Shown here piece after piece: positions 35,177 to 46,605 of a DNA stretch of 50,000 bases; position 1 is the first letter of the stretch, and each line of letters begins with the position of its first letter. The stretch is from Gnetum montanum. Taxonomy: Eukaryota; Streptophyta; Gnetopsida; Gnetales; Gnetaceae. The notes under the pieces are model-generated. The model made no database searches, was not told where the DNA came from, and saw only the letters and a list, made by a program, of their open reading frames with translations. Both the position numbers and the translations under genes were made by a program. The stretch covers positions 107,463-157,462 of the forward strand of contig MNCI01004506.1 of the NCBI GenBank assembly GCA_015680685.1. The letters are read 5' to 3'.

Positions 35177-35870
35177 CTATCGAGGGCATGATGAAACATA
35201 GACACAATGGAACATGCATAAGTGCAGCACACATAGAAGGTATACATGGAAGAGGGTGTACATGCTGGGATATGCACAATGGCAACATGGAGCAACTAAT
35301 GATGATGTTTTGTAGTGGTTGATATAGGTGGAAGTGAAGCAATGGTTACATTAAGAGTTGGGCACATTGTGGGCACCCTTGCTACTAGCCCTTGGGACCA
35401 GCCATCACACTACATGGCTAGGCCTTGTAATCCTACCATGAAATGGTGTAGTAGGCCTAGCTACCATTGGGTAGTGGTTGGCTGTGATGCTACTAGCTAG
35501 GCCTACGAGCCTTACCATGGTTAATAGGAGGGCTGATTGTGGCCCACCCAAAGGGTTTGCTACTTCTCTTTTTTTATACAAATAAAAATTTATTGGGGCT
35601 CGAAGTCAAACCCATGACCTCCTACTTCCCTCATTTTTTATTAAATAAATTCATAAAAATTTAAAATAAAAAATAATTTTTTAATTTGAAAACTGCACTT
35701 AACTTGAGAAATGCTTCATCTCCCAAACCGTAAGTCAGATTTCAACGAAATTGGTACCATTGGAATTATCTTGGAGAGAACTACATGTTCAACCAAAGAT
35801 AGCATCATTTTGGTTGAATTATTAGTTAAAAAATCATAAAAAGTGAGTGTTAGCTTTATTTAATTATTAA

Positions 35871-36954
35871 TTAACTTAAGTAATACTTCCTTTTTTCTCC
35901 CATTAAGGTTCTTGCTATTCTTTTATANTTGTCTAAGAAATGAAGAGAGATGATGTAGGCACTAGTCATGAATAAACTTCCATTCCTTCATCTCGCATTC
36001 CTCCATCTAGATCACCATGCATGCTATCAATTTTAGCAATGCTAGATTCTTTTCCATAGGTGACATTGATACTAGATTTTGAATCTATTCTATTACTTCT
36101 TTTTTTCTCTATCTTAGGTTTCCTTTATTCAATGGGATAAATAGTGGTGGCTATTAGAGAAGATCATGTGCTACTTTGACATCTTGGCCAAAAAATGTCC
36201 AGTAACAAACCCTACTCTATTCGCAAGAATGTTTACCACATACAAAAGTCCTAGATATGTGGCTTCAAGAAAGACTATTAATTAGTACAAATTGGTGTTC
36301 CATTGTATTTCCATCCAATTCCTAAGGATGCTTTGAAAGTTGTGAAAGATCTAGAGCAATTCATAAGAGAATTGGAGAGTACTACATGCTTGGCTCACCA
36401 TCTGTAGACCTGTGAATGATATCTTCAAATTGATAATGATCAACTTAAGGTGAATAGTTCTTGTTCTTTTCTCTTCTCCTTTTCTTATTTCTATTAGATT
36501 TTTTTGTTCATAACTCATAATTTTAATCTTCTTCTTTGTAGAGGAAAGAGAAGAAATGACAAAAGACTTGGATGATCAATCAATTTAGATGGAGATGTTG
36601 AACATCCAACTTAAGAAAAAGGAACATTAGCTGCTATAGCAAGGAGTGCCACTAAATACATCAAGCAATTATGTGATGGGTTGTTGGGATGTAAAGTGAT
36701 GCTTAGCAAAAAGGATGCCATTGATGAAGAATGGGAAGCACAATTAAAGATAGTCTCTGATTTCCTTGACTCATTCCATCAAAACAAATGATCATTGTTG
36801 TGTTTCCTTATTCCTTTTATTTCACATCTTCCATATTCTTGTGTTCTACTTCCTTCTTTACATGTATTCTGTTGGGCTATACTTTTGTTTTACAATAACA
36901 ATAATAATAATAAAATAATATTTTTCTTTGACTTTGGCTCCTAAATCATGGTTT
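35871..36954. other. Leader segment of the gypsy element, unrecognised
   Basis: Between the VNTR repeat and the primer site. It contains broken plus-strand frames (for example VVKDLEQFIRELEST near 36320) and an (AAT)n microsatellite at 36896-36920. No family was recognised; it may be part of the insertion that carried the VNTR repeat. Confidence 0.4.
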
Positions 36955-36966
36955 AGTCTAATACCA
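36955..36966 (-). other. Primer-binding site, Met-tRNA-like
   Basis: On the minus strand TGGTATTAGACT lies two bases inside the LTR end GGGATGTCACA. It matches TGGTATCAGAGC with three differences. The same LTR-end/primer layout occurs intact at 44671-44694. Confidence 0.65.
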
Positions 36967-36968
36967 AA

Positions 36969-37481
36969 TGTGACATCCCATTCCTAGTTCTCATAAAAAC
37001 ATGTTTGTTCATCACTTAATTATTCACATTCACTACATTCTTAAGTGTTATAATGGAAACATCATAAGATACTTGATAAATGAATTAACTGGTAAATGAA
37101 TAAATAGTAGTTAGAATAGAAAAGAAAATAGAAAAATTTTATTAATAAGAGAGAGTATTGTAACACCCTCTAGGTTATCTTTCCATGCCACTAAAGTCTT
37201 AGAGGCAATTAGGCACTACCACCATGGTTAGGCTATCTAGCCAACAGGGTGTTCAATCCCTTCTTGTCCCACTTTACCTAGCTCCTATCACTTACCCTTC
37301 TAGGCTTTGCAACTCCATGCCAGCATGACCTCTAAACCTGGCCTTAAATGGCATAAGTCAAACCCATTCTTAAGGGATACATAAATAATTGTAAATCCTC
37401 ATAATGAGACATTCCTTCATTTAAAGATTAATTACATTTTTATAATTTGTTTTCTCCCTTAACAAGGGATGGGACATTACA
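36969..37481 (-). repeat. 5' LTR of the minus-strand gypsy element
   Basis: 513 bp. On the minus strand it starts TGTAATGTCCCATCC and ends GGGATGTCACA, so its ends are short imperfect inverted repeats of the kind also present in the 44109 element. Partner of 29085-29597. Confidence 0.8.
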
Positions 37482-37484
37482 CTA

Positions 37485-37965
37485 GCCATGACTCATGGTC
37501 ATCTTGTGGTATTCATAGAATCAAACCATAAGGTCACCACTAATTATGGCAATAAATTTCATTATAAAATGTTAACCATGACTACACCATGATGTGTAGT
37601 TGTCAACCATGACTCATGGTATTATTCCAAGACTCATGGTAAAGAATTCTAATAAAATTAGAAAATTTTAAGGATAATTTTCCAAGGTAAATTAGACTAA
37701 TTATGTGAATTCCAATTCAAATAATATTTTGTAGTCTAATCACAATTAACAAGTCTACTAATAGTTTATGGCTCAATTACAAGAGCTTTCCAATGAGTCT
37801 AAGATCATCATAAAACACCAAATAGCAAGGAAGATATGGACTTGTAAATTTGATCTAAAAATCTAAACTATGACACATGGTTAGGTTATCATAAGCATAC
37901 CATGACCCATGGTCAACTTGTGTTTTAAATACCATAACCCATGTTGTAATACCATGACTCATAGT
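37485..37965. repeat. Cluster of ACCATGACTCATGGT-like palindromes
   Basis: Seven or eight near-palindromic 15-mers occur: 37485-37500, 37574-37590 (partial), 37605-37620, 37629-37640, 37867-37881, 37898-37915, 37930-37944 and 37950-37965. The best copies contain TGACTCA, the core recognised by many bZIP factors. Spacing is irregular. Function is unknown; it may be a regulatory part of an LTR. Confidence 0.6.
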
Positions 37966-38279
37966 AAATTAATTTTTGAAACTTTTGATAAAATTTTATC
38001 ATAATTTCATAGTTTCCATAAAGGAATTCATCTTTCAAATCCAAAAACATTAAATATATTAAAAGAAAAGATAGATCAAGAACTTACAAGAGAGAAGAAA
38101 AATAAAAATAAGAAGGGAATAAAATGATACATATATAGGTAAAAAGAAAAATCTATTATAGTTGAAGAGTTTTTTTTATTTTGGCTCAAAGAAAAATAAT
38201 GGGTATGATCTATATATATATGAACATTTGAAGAGATGTTGCCTTATCATGATATACTTTTAGAAATTAGGAGCATATG

Positions 38280-38790
38280 CTTTAAGTCCTAATTTTTTTC
38301 AAGAAGTTGATATTAAGGAGATTGTCTTATCACCAAGGAAATTATAGGTACACCTACCAAGAACAATCATATTACCCAACTAGGAATCCTCCTCAACCTC
38401 AAGAGTAATATCATTCGTAATAGAAAAATCCACAATTATAAGGGATGTCACCACCAAGATGGTAGTATCCTTATAGGCAAACACATCCTTATGGTTATTA
38501 TGTCTAACAACTTGTTTTTTAATGTGATGCCTCTTCTCACTACTACTATCCACATGAATATTATAAACTTACTACTCTATATACTAAATCAGTCTCTTAT
38601 CATTCTCACTAACCATCATGTCAAAGGTGTAAAAGATGATATAATTTTATGTCTATACATGACATATGTAACCAAGTGGAGAATATATGCATGGACTACA
38701 TCAACACTATCATGGATAAACTTTACTAATTTATTAGGACCTAGAATGTCCAATTGTTTGCTGAGATTACTAGCTTTTAGAAAATGATCT
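38280..38790 (+). pseudogene. Pro/Tyr/Gln-rich coding remnant, possible gag tail
   Basis: One frame reads NYRYTYQEQSYYPTRNPPQPQ and later HPYGYY before stops take over. Such Pro/Tyr/Gln-rich tails follow the gag of Tat/Athila-type elements. The strand and position allow it to be the displaced end of the gag at 26540-28240, separated by the 8.4-kb insertion. The 98-codon frame 38491-38787 has no motif that I know. Confidence 0.35.
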
Positions 38791-39059
38791 CCATTACTAC
38801 TATCTTTAAAGGTTCTTTTTTGTTATATGTTTGTTTAGGTTTTAGGGATATTTAATCTATGCCTTTCAATTTGGATTTTTGATCATTTCTTAAGTTTTCT
38901 ATATCAATTTTTACTTCTTTCATCGAGTTTTAGGTTTAGAGTTAAAATTTTAGAGATTTAGTTTTTGAGTTTTATATTTTAGAAATTTCTTGTGTTCAAT
39001 AGATCTTATGGTTCTCTAGATGCATTAAAAAGAACTTTAGTTTCATACAAGAATTTTAA

Positions 39060-41350
39060 TTTNGAAGCTAAAAGAATTGGTTCTAGCTCAAAATAAGGTT
39101 AGCATTAGTAGAAATAGTTAATTTTAAAATTATAAATTTGAAACTTATTAGATAAATCTTACAAAACTGAAGATTAGGAAAAGGGAGATTAATTCTACAA
39201 AAAGAGCTAATATTATTTAGCCATGTCATCTTGTGGAGTTAGAGTAGGCTCGCAGAACTAGATATTGGTTCTATAAAGATCTTTTTAAATCAATTCTATG
39301 AACCATATTAGTAGTACTGGATTTATGAAGTAAAAGGAGATTCTAAAACTATAGGTTTGATTATTTCTAGATTCGACATCAACCTATAGAGCTATGGAAG
39401 ACTAGTAGATACAAAAGGTGGCTTTACAAATTAGTTCTATAATTAGACTATGAAATAGCTTCACAATCCATGTTATTTTGTACAATCAGGGAACGAAAGT
39501 ATGTATAACCAAAAATTGGTTTTATAATCATGTTAGCTTGTTATAAGGTTGAAAATAGCTTCATATTATCATAAGGTTTGATTCTATAAGAGAAAAATAA
39601 TGTTTAGCTTAATAGATAAATTCTATGTATCATGTAAGCTAACTAAGTTAATCATATTTTAAAGAGCCAAAACCTCAAGAAGTATTAGGATTGATTCATA
39701 TAAGATTTTGTTATTAACTAATTATGATTTAAAGAGAATGTGAGCTGTGCAGAACCAAAATTTTGTTCTACGAATGAGCTTCAAAATGTTTCTACAAGCC
39801 ATGTTAGCTTTTGGTTTGGAATAGATTAATAGAACAAAAATTTAGTTCTACAAACAAAAGCTAAATTAATCTTACACATCATGTCAAAAGCTCTTAAAAG
39901 ATACACAGCGCTTATTTTTATATTTGCCACATCAACTATAGGAAAACATGAAAGTGTAAAAAGAATTGTAGTTCGTAGAACCAAAATTTGATTCTATTAG
40001 CAAGCTCCAAAATAGTTCTACAAACCACATCAACCTCTATATAGCATACCCTTGTAGAACCAAACAAGTTGGATTTACAAGAAAGTCACTTAATTATTTA
40101 AAAATAGAATGCATAGCTTGTAAAACCAAAAAATGATTATATAAGAAAGCCTAAAAGTGGTTCTACCATGTTATCACTTAAGGTAAAGCACAAATGGCCA
40201 ATGAGTTTATAGATTCAAAATTTGACTCTACAAACAAGCTCATCTTTAACTTTGCAAAGTCAACATTTTAAGTAAAGGCATGTTATATCAAAAAGAGAAA
40301 AAGTAGTGTGGTTTGTAGACCAAAATTTAGTTCTACTAGCAAGATCCAAAATGGTTCTACGAACCATGTCAACATTTGTATAGTACAACTTTGTAGAACT
40401 ACAAATTAGTTCTACAAGAAAGCTTGAAAATGACTCTACAAGTTAAACATCAGCACATAATGTGTTTTATAAAGAGAAGGAAGAAGCTCAATTCATGTAA
40501 CCAAAATTTAGTTCTATGAGTGGGTTCATTTTTTCATTCTATCATGTCAACTTTTAAGAATTTAATGGACTTGTAGAACAAAAATTAATTCTAAAAAGAT
40601 GCTTTAAAAAAGATTTTGCCACATCAGCACTAGGAAAATAATAAGTTTGTAGAACTAGAATTTGGTTCTACAAATAGAAGCTAAAATGGTTTTACAAGCC
40701 ACATAAGAATAAGGGATATTTATATTGGGTTCACAAGAGATTATGAATTCAATTATGTACATGCTTATTATACTTTCAAATCTAGCTCAACATGTTAAGG
40801 ATTGGATGAATGAAGATCAAGAAGCTAAGAAATACAGTGTCAGTAATTGGTTCTACAAAGGAGCATAAGAACTATTGTTTTACATTAGCCTTCAAATAGT
40901 GCAAGATCATAAAACAAAAAAATGATTCTATGAATGAGATCTAAATGGTTCTATAACATGTTAGCTTATGTATAGCATAGGGTTGTAGAATCAAAAATTG
41001 TTTCTATGAGTATGCTCTAAAATGGTTCTATAAGCTATGTTAGTGCAAAAAGCATAAAGCTTAGACATGGGGCCTATGACAAATTATTCCACATATGGAT
41101 AATCATAATTTTAATCCAATTTATCTAAATTTGACATAAGAAGAGTCTTTAAGAATTTAAAGATACCCATAACTTAAGCTTGGAACATAAAAGGGAAGAG
41201 TTTGTAGAGCCAAAAAGTAGCTCTACGAATTGGTTAATAGAGCTAGCTCCAAATTCATTCTTCCATGTAAGCTTGAGGTAAAAGAAGGATGTTCATGAAA
41301 TTAAGAAAAACATATCTATGAATTGGTTCTACAAGCTATATAGATGTGTG
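39060..41350. repeat. Long array of palindromic TTGTAGAACC...GGTTCTACAA motifs
   Basis: At least 15 copies of an imperfect palindrome occur, among them 39252-39277, 39503-39528, 39746-39774, 39828-39854, 39974-39999, 40052-40081, 40311-40339, 40391-40418, 40647-40675 (nearly perfect) and 41201-41229. In several copies a second block follows after about 10 bases (CCAAAATGGTTCTACAA.CCATGT), giving a composite unit of about 80-90 bp separated by variable spacers. All frames are broken. I do not know this array from any described family. Confidence 0.75.
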
Positions 41351-42053
41351 AAGGAGCTCTAATTTAGGAAATTAGATACAAGACCTATTACAAATAATAG
41401 ATTGAATCTATGCTTGTATCTAGCTTAATAAGTCACAAATAAAGAAAATAGGAATTAAGAGATATTAAAGTCAAAATTAAGAGTTAACAACTTAACTAGT
41501 TCTAGAGGAAGTAGAGCAATCTCATGTAACTATTTGATTTTCAACTACCATGTCAGAATTAGTGTAATGAAAATATTAAGAGAGCTTGTTAGTAGAATCA
41601 AAAGCAATTCTACTTAAATGTTGCATTAGCTTAATCTTTATTAATGAGATAGATTAACAAAAGGCAAGCTAATTATTTCATAGTAAGCCTATGGTTATTA
41701 AATAGCAATGATAGAGTAGCTTAGCAAAATCAAGATTTATGACATGTATTGAAAGCCAATTCAAATAGCATGTTCCTAAGTGAGTGAATTAAAAATGAAG
41801 CTTTAAATATTAATGGATAATGCCAATTTAGGATTTTGAATCATAGAGCCATTAGAAAATATAGCTAAGCATTGAAGTAGAGTAAGAACTATCATTTAAG
41901 AACTAAGAAGAGCCTCTTGAATTCCTTTGAGTTCTAGCCCAAAATATCTCACAATGAGAAGGAAAAAGTGCCTTAGAAGTTTCCAGATATTAATACATTT
42001 AGCTCCTCCAACTACATGTAAAATTTCAAGCTAACTATATACTAGCTTTAATA
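41351..42053. other. AT-rich stretch, nothing recognised
   Basis: A few weak AGAATCAAAAGCAATTCTAC-like motifs persist near 41595. Otherwise no gene, repeat edge or motif is visible. Confidence 0.45.
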
Positions 42054-44108
42054 ATGGATTACTATTGGGAACCCAGAATTAGAAGTAGAAGAAAAAGATT
42101 TATTCTACTTTATAAGGATCATGACTTGATAGAAAAGATGAAGCTTCAAGCTACAAAAATAATGAAGGATTGGCAAGGAATCTACAAGAAGATAGGTCTT
42201 CACAAGCTTGGTTTTAATCCTAGGGTGAACATTATAAGGAACATCATAAATTGCTTGATAGCTAAAACTATTTAGCATAAGGATAGGCTTCACTTCATGG
42301 AAATATGGAATGCTACATTGCCATCAGTGTCAGAAAGGCATATGGGCTTTATGTTCCAAGAAAGCTAGACATGATAAAAGTAGCTCTCCAATATAATAAG
42401 AAGATGCTTAGTAACAAGTTTTGAACTCATACAAAAATGAGCAAAGCTTTCAAGCTCTCATTGATGAATCTTACAAAATCCTGGGGATATCGAAACATCA
42501 TTTCTAAAGCTATAGTGCTCATATTCCTGCATAGAGTTTTTATTTCAGCTTTCAATTTTTGTTTAGGATGTGAAATAAATATAGTTGCTAGCAATCATGT
42601 TTGAGTTTGGGTAGCTCTAGAAAATAAGAAAAATTTGTTTCATATATAGTATATAAATGATATATTAGAAAGTAGCTTAGTAGAGATTCAAGAATAGGGG
42701 ACTCAGTTGACTTTAAGCTAGTTCTTAATGGATTATTTATTAAGAAAGATTCTTGAACCTAAAAGAACAACCCTAATTTTCACTAGTTATGCATCATAGT
42801 GTAGGGCTCAACCTGATGATCCTTATTATGATTTTTTTCCAATCATATATTAGAAGAGCTATTTTGATGCACAAGACTTAGAATTTTTGATGAACTACAT
42901 ATATTCTCATTTATTTAAGTTCATTTTAGAAACTTTCTCACCACAAATAGATTAGTAGATTGTTAATGAAATAATACACAAATGCCATGGAGATATTTTT
43001 TTGCATGGTTGTTATACTCATATATTGATAACAAGGTTTAAGGGACAAGCTTTTAAGCTTAAAGATTTGTAGCTTCATATCTTGCAACATTACAAGTAGA
43101 AAGACAAACATGAGAAAGTTCCTTAAGACATGATTACAATCATAAAGAAGTAGTTCTATTGAAATTTAACTTCTGGGAATTTAATAATGCATGACATATA
43201 AAAGACATGGCTCAAAGGTATAAAGAGCAATATGATTTTTTGTTAGCTTCAAAGAGAATTCATTCAACCACTAAGACATTCAAGGTTCATCAACTTGGTG
43301 AAATAGGTGTGATCTATTAGAGAGCTATAAATAAAGAGGCCAATGAAGCTAAGGATGAAGCACCAAAATAGTTGAAAAAAAGTTTATCTATGAAACTCCC
43401 AGCCTCTGCTTATGATCAAAGAGTAATAAAGGTTTGTAGATGTATGGAAAGTAGAACCCATTCTTTAGGTAAATATTTTCTTTACGAGTATTTAGCTCTA
43501 ATGAAAAAAAATTATTTCTCATGGAAGATACTAGATCTAAAAAATACCATTCTTGATTTCCACCAATAGAGTTGAGTATGCAAGGATAAAGGTACATAGA
43601 AAAATAAAGATTGAATGAATAAAGGCTAATAAAGAAAAATTGCAGTAAGAGCTTCTAAAGAAGAAATAGTAAGAACAAGAGCTACTAGAACCAAAAAGGC
43701 TACAAAAGCTATATAAGCAATAGTAGATGAAAAGGAAGAGCTCATCATTAGCTCTGACAACTTTAGACTTCCACTCAAGCTACTTAATGAAAGAAGCAAC
43801 TTGAACCTTCAAAGTTAAGGAAAATGAAGAAAGGATCATCCCTAGACAAAAGTTGTAGACCAAGCCAAAAACTAAAGTCAGTGTCATCTTTCTTGATATG
43901 GAAGATGATCCCTAAATTGGAGGTTAAATCATTTAATATCCCATTAGGATATGTTTAACACTATAGTAGTTTTACTTAAATAGATGGGACAAGTAGTCCA
44001 TAATCAAATAACCAAGCTTAAATAATTTTCAATGCAAAATGAGCAGAAAATATCAAGAATAAGAGAAGAGTTAAAGAGCTCCAAAGAAAAAAATGAGCTC
44101 AAGGCTAT
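42054..44108 (+). pseudogene. Unknown decayed coding region, interrupted by the 44109 element
   Basis: A succession of plus-strand frames (42054-42275, fragments to about 43350, 43372-43569, then Lys/Glu-rich coding to 44108) has coding character: MDYYWEPRIRSRRKRF, KDWQGIYKKIGLHKLG, later KDKHEKVP.DMI and MKRKSSSLALTTL, then a coiled-coil-like KIREELKSSKEKNELK. I cannot assign it to a family; size and setting suggest an extra open frame of a non-autonomous plant retroelement. After the 5.67-kb insertion, similar Lys/Glu-rich sequence resumes at 49779. Confidence 0.4.
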
Positions 44109-44680
44109 TGTCACATCCCCATTTCCAAATGATGTGGTTGCCTAATGAAGATGGTGTCTCTTCATAACAAGTGTTATTATTATCTTAACAAGACCTAAAA
44201 GGGTAGTTGTGATTAAGACCCAAAAGGGCATGTTGTAATAATGGACACGTCTCTTAAGGTAACCTTTGGGGTTTTGACCTAAGATATTTATACTCGAGGT
44301 TAGAGGTTATGCCAGCATGGAGTTGTGGAGCTTGGAGAGGCAAGTAACAAGAGCCGGGTGAAGCAGGACAGGAAGGGGACTGGCCATCCATGCTAGCCAG
44401 ATTATAGGCCTAACCGTGGTGGTAGTGCTGGATTGCCTTTAAGGGATAGCTGCCAAAGGAAAAAAACCCTAGAAACACTCTCAGAGGATGATCTGGATAC
44501 ACTTTTCCATATCAATAAAGCATTCCTTTCTTTCTTTTTCTACATTTTTCCTATTATTCCCTTTATACATAATGTTGAATATCACTTATATTTTGCATTG
44601 GTATATTTTCTTTATATGCATAATATCTAATATATTGTATATTTGACGTTTGCCATGACATCCAGGGATGGGATGTCACA
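44109..44680 (+). repeat. 5' LTR of the CCR4-carrying element
   Basis: 572 bp, TGTCACATCC...GGATGTCACA, with inverted-repeat ends. TATTTATA at 44285-44292 is TATA-like and AATAAA at 44514-44519 a poly(A) signal, both shared with the other LTR. The ends match those of the 36969-37481 LTR in style. Confidence 0.9.
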
Positions 44681-44682
44681 GT

Positions 44683-44694
44683 TGGTATCAGAGC
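44683..44694 (+). other. Primer-binding site, Met-tRNA type (intact)
   Basis: TGGTATCAGAGC is an exact copy of the usual initiator-Met primer site, two bases after the LTR end. Confidence 0.85.
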
Positions 44695-45099
44695 AAACCA
44701 CAACCACCCAAGGACCATTTAGAATCATGGGTTTACTACAACATGAATCAGATGATGAACTTTGAAGCCACAACACAGGGAAAGCCATTGATCATCATCG
44801 GATGTACCATCTATTTGTGATACAAGTCAGAAGACATCTTTTCATTGACTTCACAAATAATAGATTAGGCATCTAGATTCTAACAACCAACAAAATTTCT
44901 TTCATGGATATTATTAACTGATGAAGATTTGATCACACCTCATCAAAATTCATCAATTATAAGAGATGTTGGTAAGATAATGATACATCGGTCCAAGTAA
45001 CTTTTATCGATCTTAATATTATAATTATTAACCAATTAGGATCATTGTTAAATTTCTTTTAAGAAAGTTAGTAACCATGACCTAAATTGATCTTGTTTT
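44695..45099 (+). other. Leader of the CCR4-carrying element
   Basis: About 400 bp after the primer site with no recognisable coding sequence. It probably contains whatever remains of the packaging region. Confidence 0.4.
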
Positions 45100-45312
45100 G
45101 TTAAAATTTACTACCCAAGTAATCTAGAAGATTCCAAGTAGTAGTCGTTGAGATAGTTCCAATTGTACAAATTTCGTCTCAATTGGATCTATGGTTTGGG
45201 AACTATTGATACTTAAAGATTTTTATTATGCTTGCATTAAAATAATATTAAATTATTAAATTATTAATTTATTGTTGAACAAAAAAAAACCTCTAATATA
45301 CTTATCGAGGGG

Positions 45313-45500
45313 GAGGTCATGGGTTCAATGACGTGCCCCAAAAGACTTTAATTAAATATATTATTATTAAAAAATGACTGGGAGGTTGTGGGTTCAAACC
45401 CAGGCTCTCCATAGTCTTAAATATCTTTTCTTTCTNTATATATATATATGAAAAATCAAGCATGAGATCTTATGTTCAAACCCAAGTCCCAATAGTTTTT
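45313..45500. repeat. Three tandem units with a tRNA B-box-like core
   Basis: Units start at about 45313, 45382 and 45464 (spacing 69 and 82): GAGGTCATGGGTTCAATGAC, GAGGTTGTGGGTTCAAACCC and GAGATCTTATGTTCAAACCC, each followed by an A/T-rich spacer. GGTTCAAACCC resembles a pol III B box, but I see no A box at the right distance and no tRNA fold. Confidence 0.6.
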
Positions 45501-46483
45501 TAATATAATATTAAATAAAATAAAATAAAATAATAATTAAAAAAAATTTTACCAACCCCGGGCAGCCATGGCCAAGCCTGCAGCCAGCCGCTCCATCGGT
45601 GGTGGATTCCCACCATCCAGTAGTTCACGGTCAGCAAACCAATCTCGCGGTTACAGGTCGGGGATTCCAAAATGTGGATCTAGAGAGTCCAAGATTTAGA
45701 GGTCTGGCATCTTTTCGCATTTTAGAGGACATAGGCAGGAAATGTTGATTTCACCCACGCGGCAACATAATTAGGAATGTGGGATGAATGAGGCTGTTAG
45801 TTTTTGACAATTCTGGCAATTTTAGGTAATTTGCAAAGCGAATCTGGTTGCAAAGCGAATTTGCATTCAGTAGGAGAAAGCATGAGCAGTTAAAGTAACG
45901 GATAGATAAATGGATGGATGGATTGATAGATGGATAAGGCTAGATCGTGCACTGCAGTTTGGTAAATTTCGTAGGCCCAGATCATCACTGCAGAAGAAAA
46001 CGTGATTTTGGTTACATCGGAAGGGAGGAAAAGCAAGCGATCTGAATTAAAAAATTAAAAAAAGGCGCTTCTAGAGATTGCGTAATTCAATATTCTAAAA
46101 GCGCATCCATAGTTGCAATGCCGTGATCCGCAGGGCCAACCGCTGAAGATTGTGGCAGATGCAGGCACTGATTAAACAAGCTAACTTAATATTAACACAC
46201 AAGGAAATGAATTTATACAAAAGATATTATTAAAAAAATAATAAATAAATATTGGACTGCAGCCAGGCCGCTACACGCCACATGTTGGCCTTTTAGCAGC
46301 AGCAGCAGCTGCCCACTCTGTGCGATAGATAACCTGCCACACACCACATCTTTCTTGCTCTGCTGCCTGCTGTCGTTATGAAAGCCTTTGGCTGGTGCCA
46401 CAACGTCCACGCTTGCACAAACCTTTGCCTACCATTGAAACCCTCCCTCTTTGTATTTTTCGCTGACTGCCTGCCTAATGCAC

Positions 46484-46605
46484 TGCCCATCACTGCCACT
46501 CGCACCGCCCATCACTGTTTCTATGCTGCCCATCACTGCTTCGTATGCGACCCATTACTGCCTCCCATGTCGTCTATCACCGTCTCCAACGCCGCCCATC
46601 ACTAC
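46484..46605. repeat. ~22-bp minisatellite GCCCATCACTGC
   Basis: Six copies start at about 46484, 46507, 46528, 46550, 46571 and 46593, each with (G/A)CCCATCACTGC or a close variant. Frames of 68 and 86 codons across it are repeat by-products. Confidence 0.8.

Larger units (their letters stand above)
33991..35870 (+). repeat. VNTR-bearing dispersed repeat, copy 2
   Basis: Successive parts: a degenerate GGTAGTGAT-rich array (34070-34200), a 24-bp minisatellite (34255-34560), a 45-bp minisatellite (34636-35176), a second degenerate ATGG/ATGC-rich array (35180-35330), a GGCTAGGCC-containing segment (35400-35520), a TCAAACCCATGACCTCC motif (35605-35622), an A/T-rich spacer and the conserved tail (35724-35800: CATCTCCCAAACCGTAAGTC, CAACGAAATTGGTACC, TTGGAATTATCTTGGAGAG). 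Same overall order as copy 1. It lies in the long leader of the minus-strand gypsy element and probably inserted there. Confidence 0.6.
29085..37481 (-). mobile_element. Ty3/gypsy LTR retrotransposon with gag-pol (decayed)
   Basis: Reads right to left: 5' LTR 36969-37481, primer site 36955-36966, an unusually long 3.4-kb leader holding a foreign VNTR repeat, gag (33500-32330), protease (32260-31814), reverse transcriptase, RNase H and integrase (31660-29600), and 3' LTR 29085-29597. The order PR-RT-RH-INT is diagnostic of Ty3/gypsy. Flanks CTAAA (29080-29084) and CTAGC (37482-37486) match at only three of five positions. The LTRs differ at many sites, so the insertion is old, and every domain has stops. 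Confidence 0.85.

Noticed and set aside
39060-41350. CRISPR-like array reading of the palindromes
   Set aside because: Repeats are imperfect, spacing is irregular, the setting is a plant retrotransposon nest and no cas-like gene exists.
45313-45500. tRNA genes at the GGTTCAAACCC units
   Set aside because: No A box, anticodon stem or acceptor pairing can be drawn around them.
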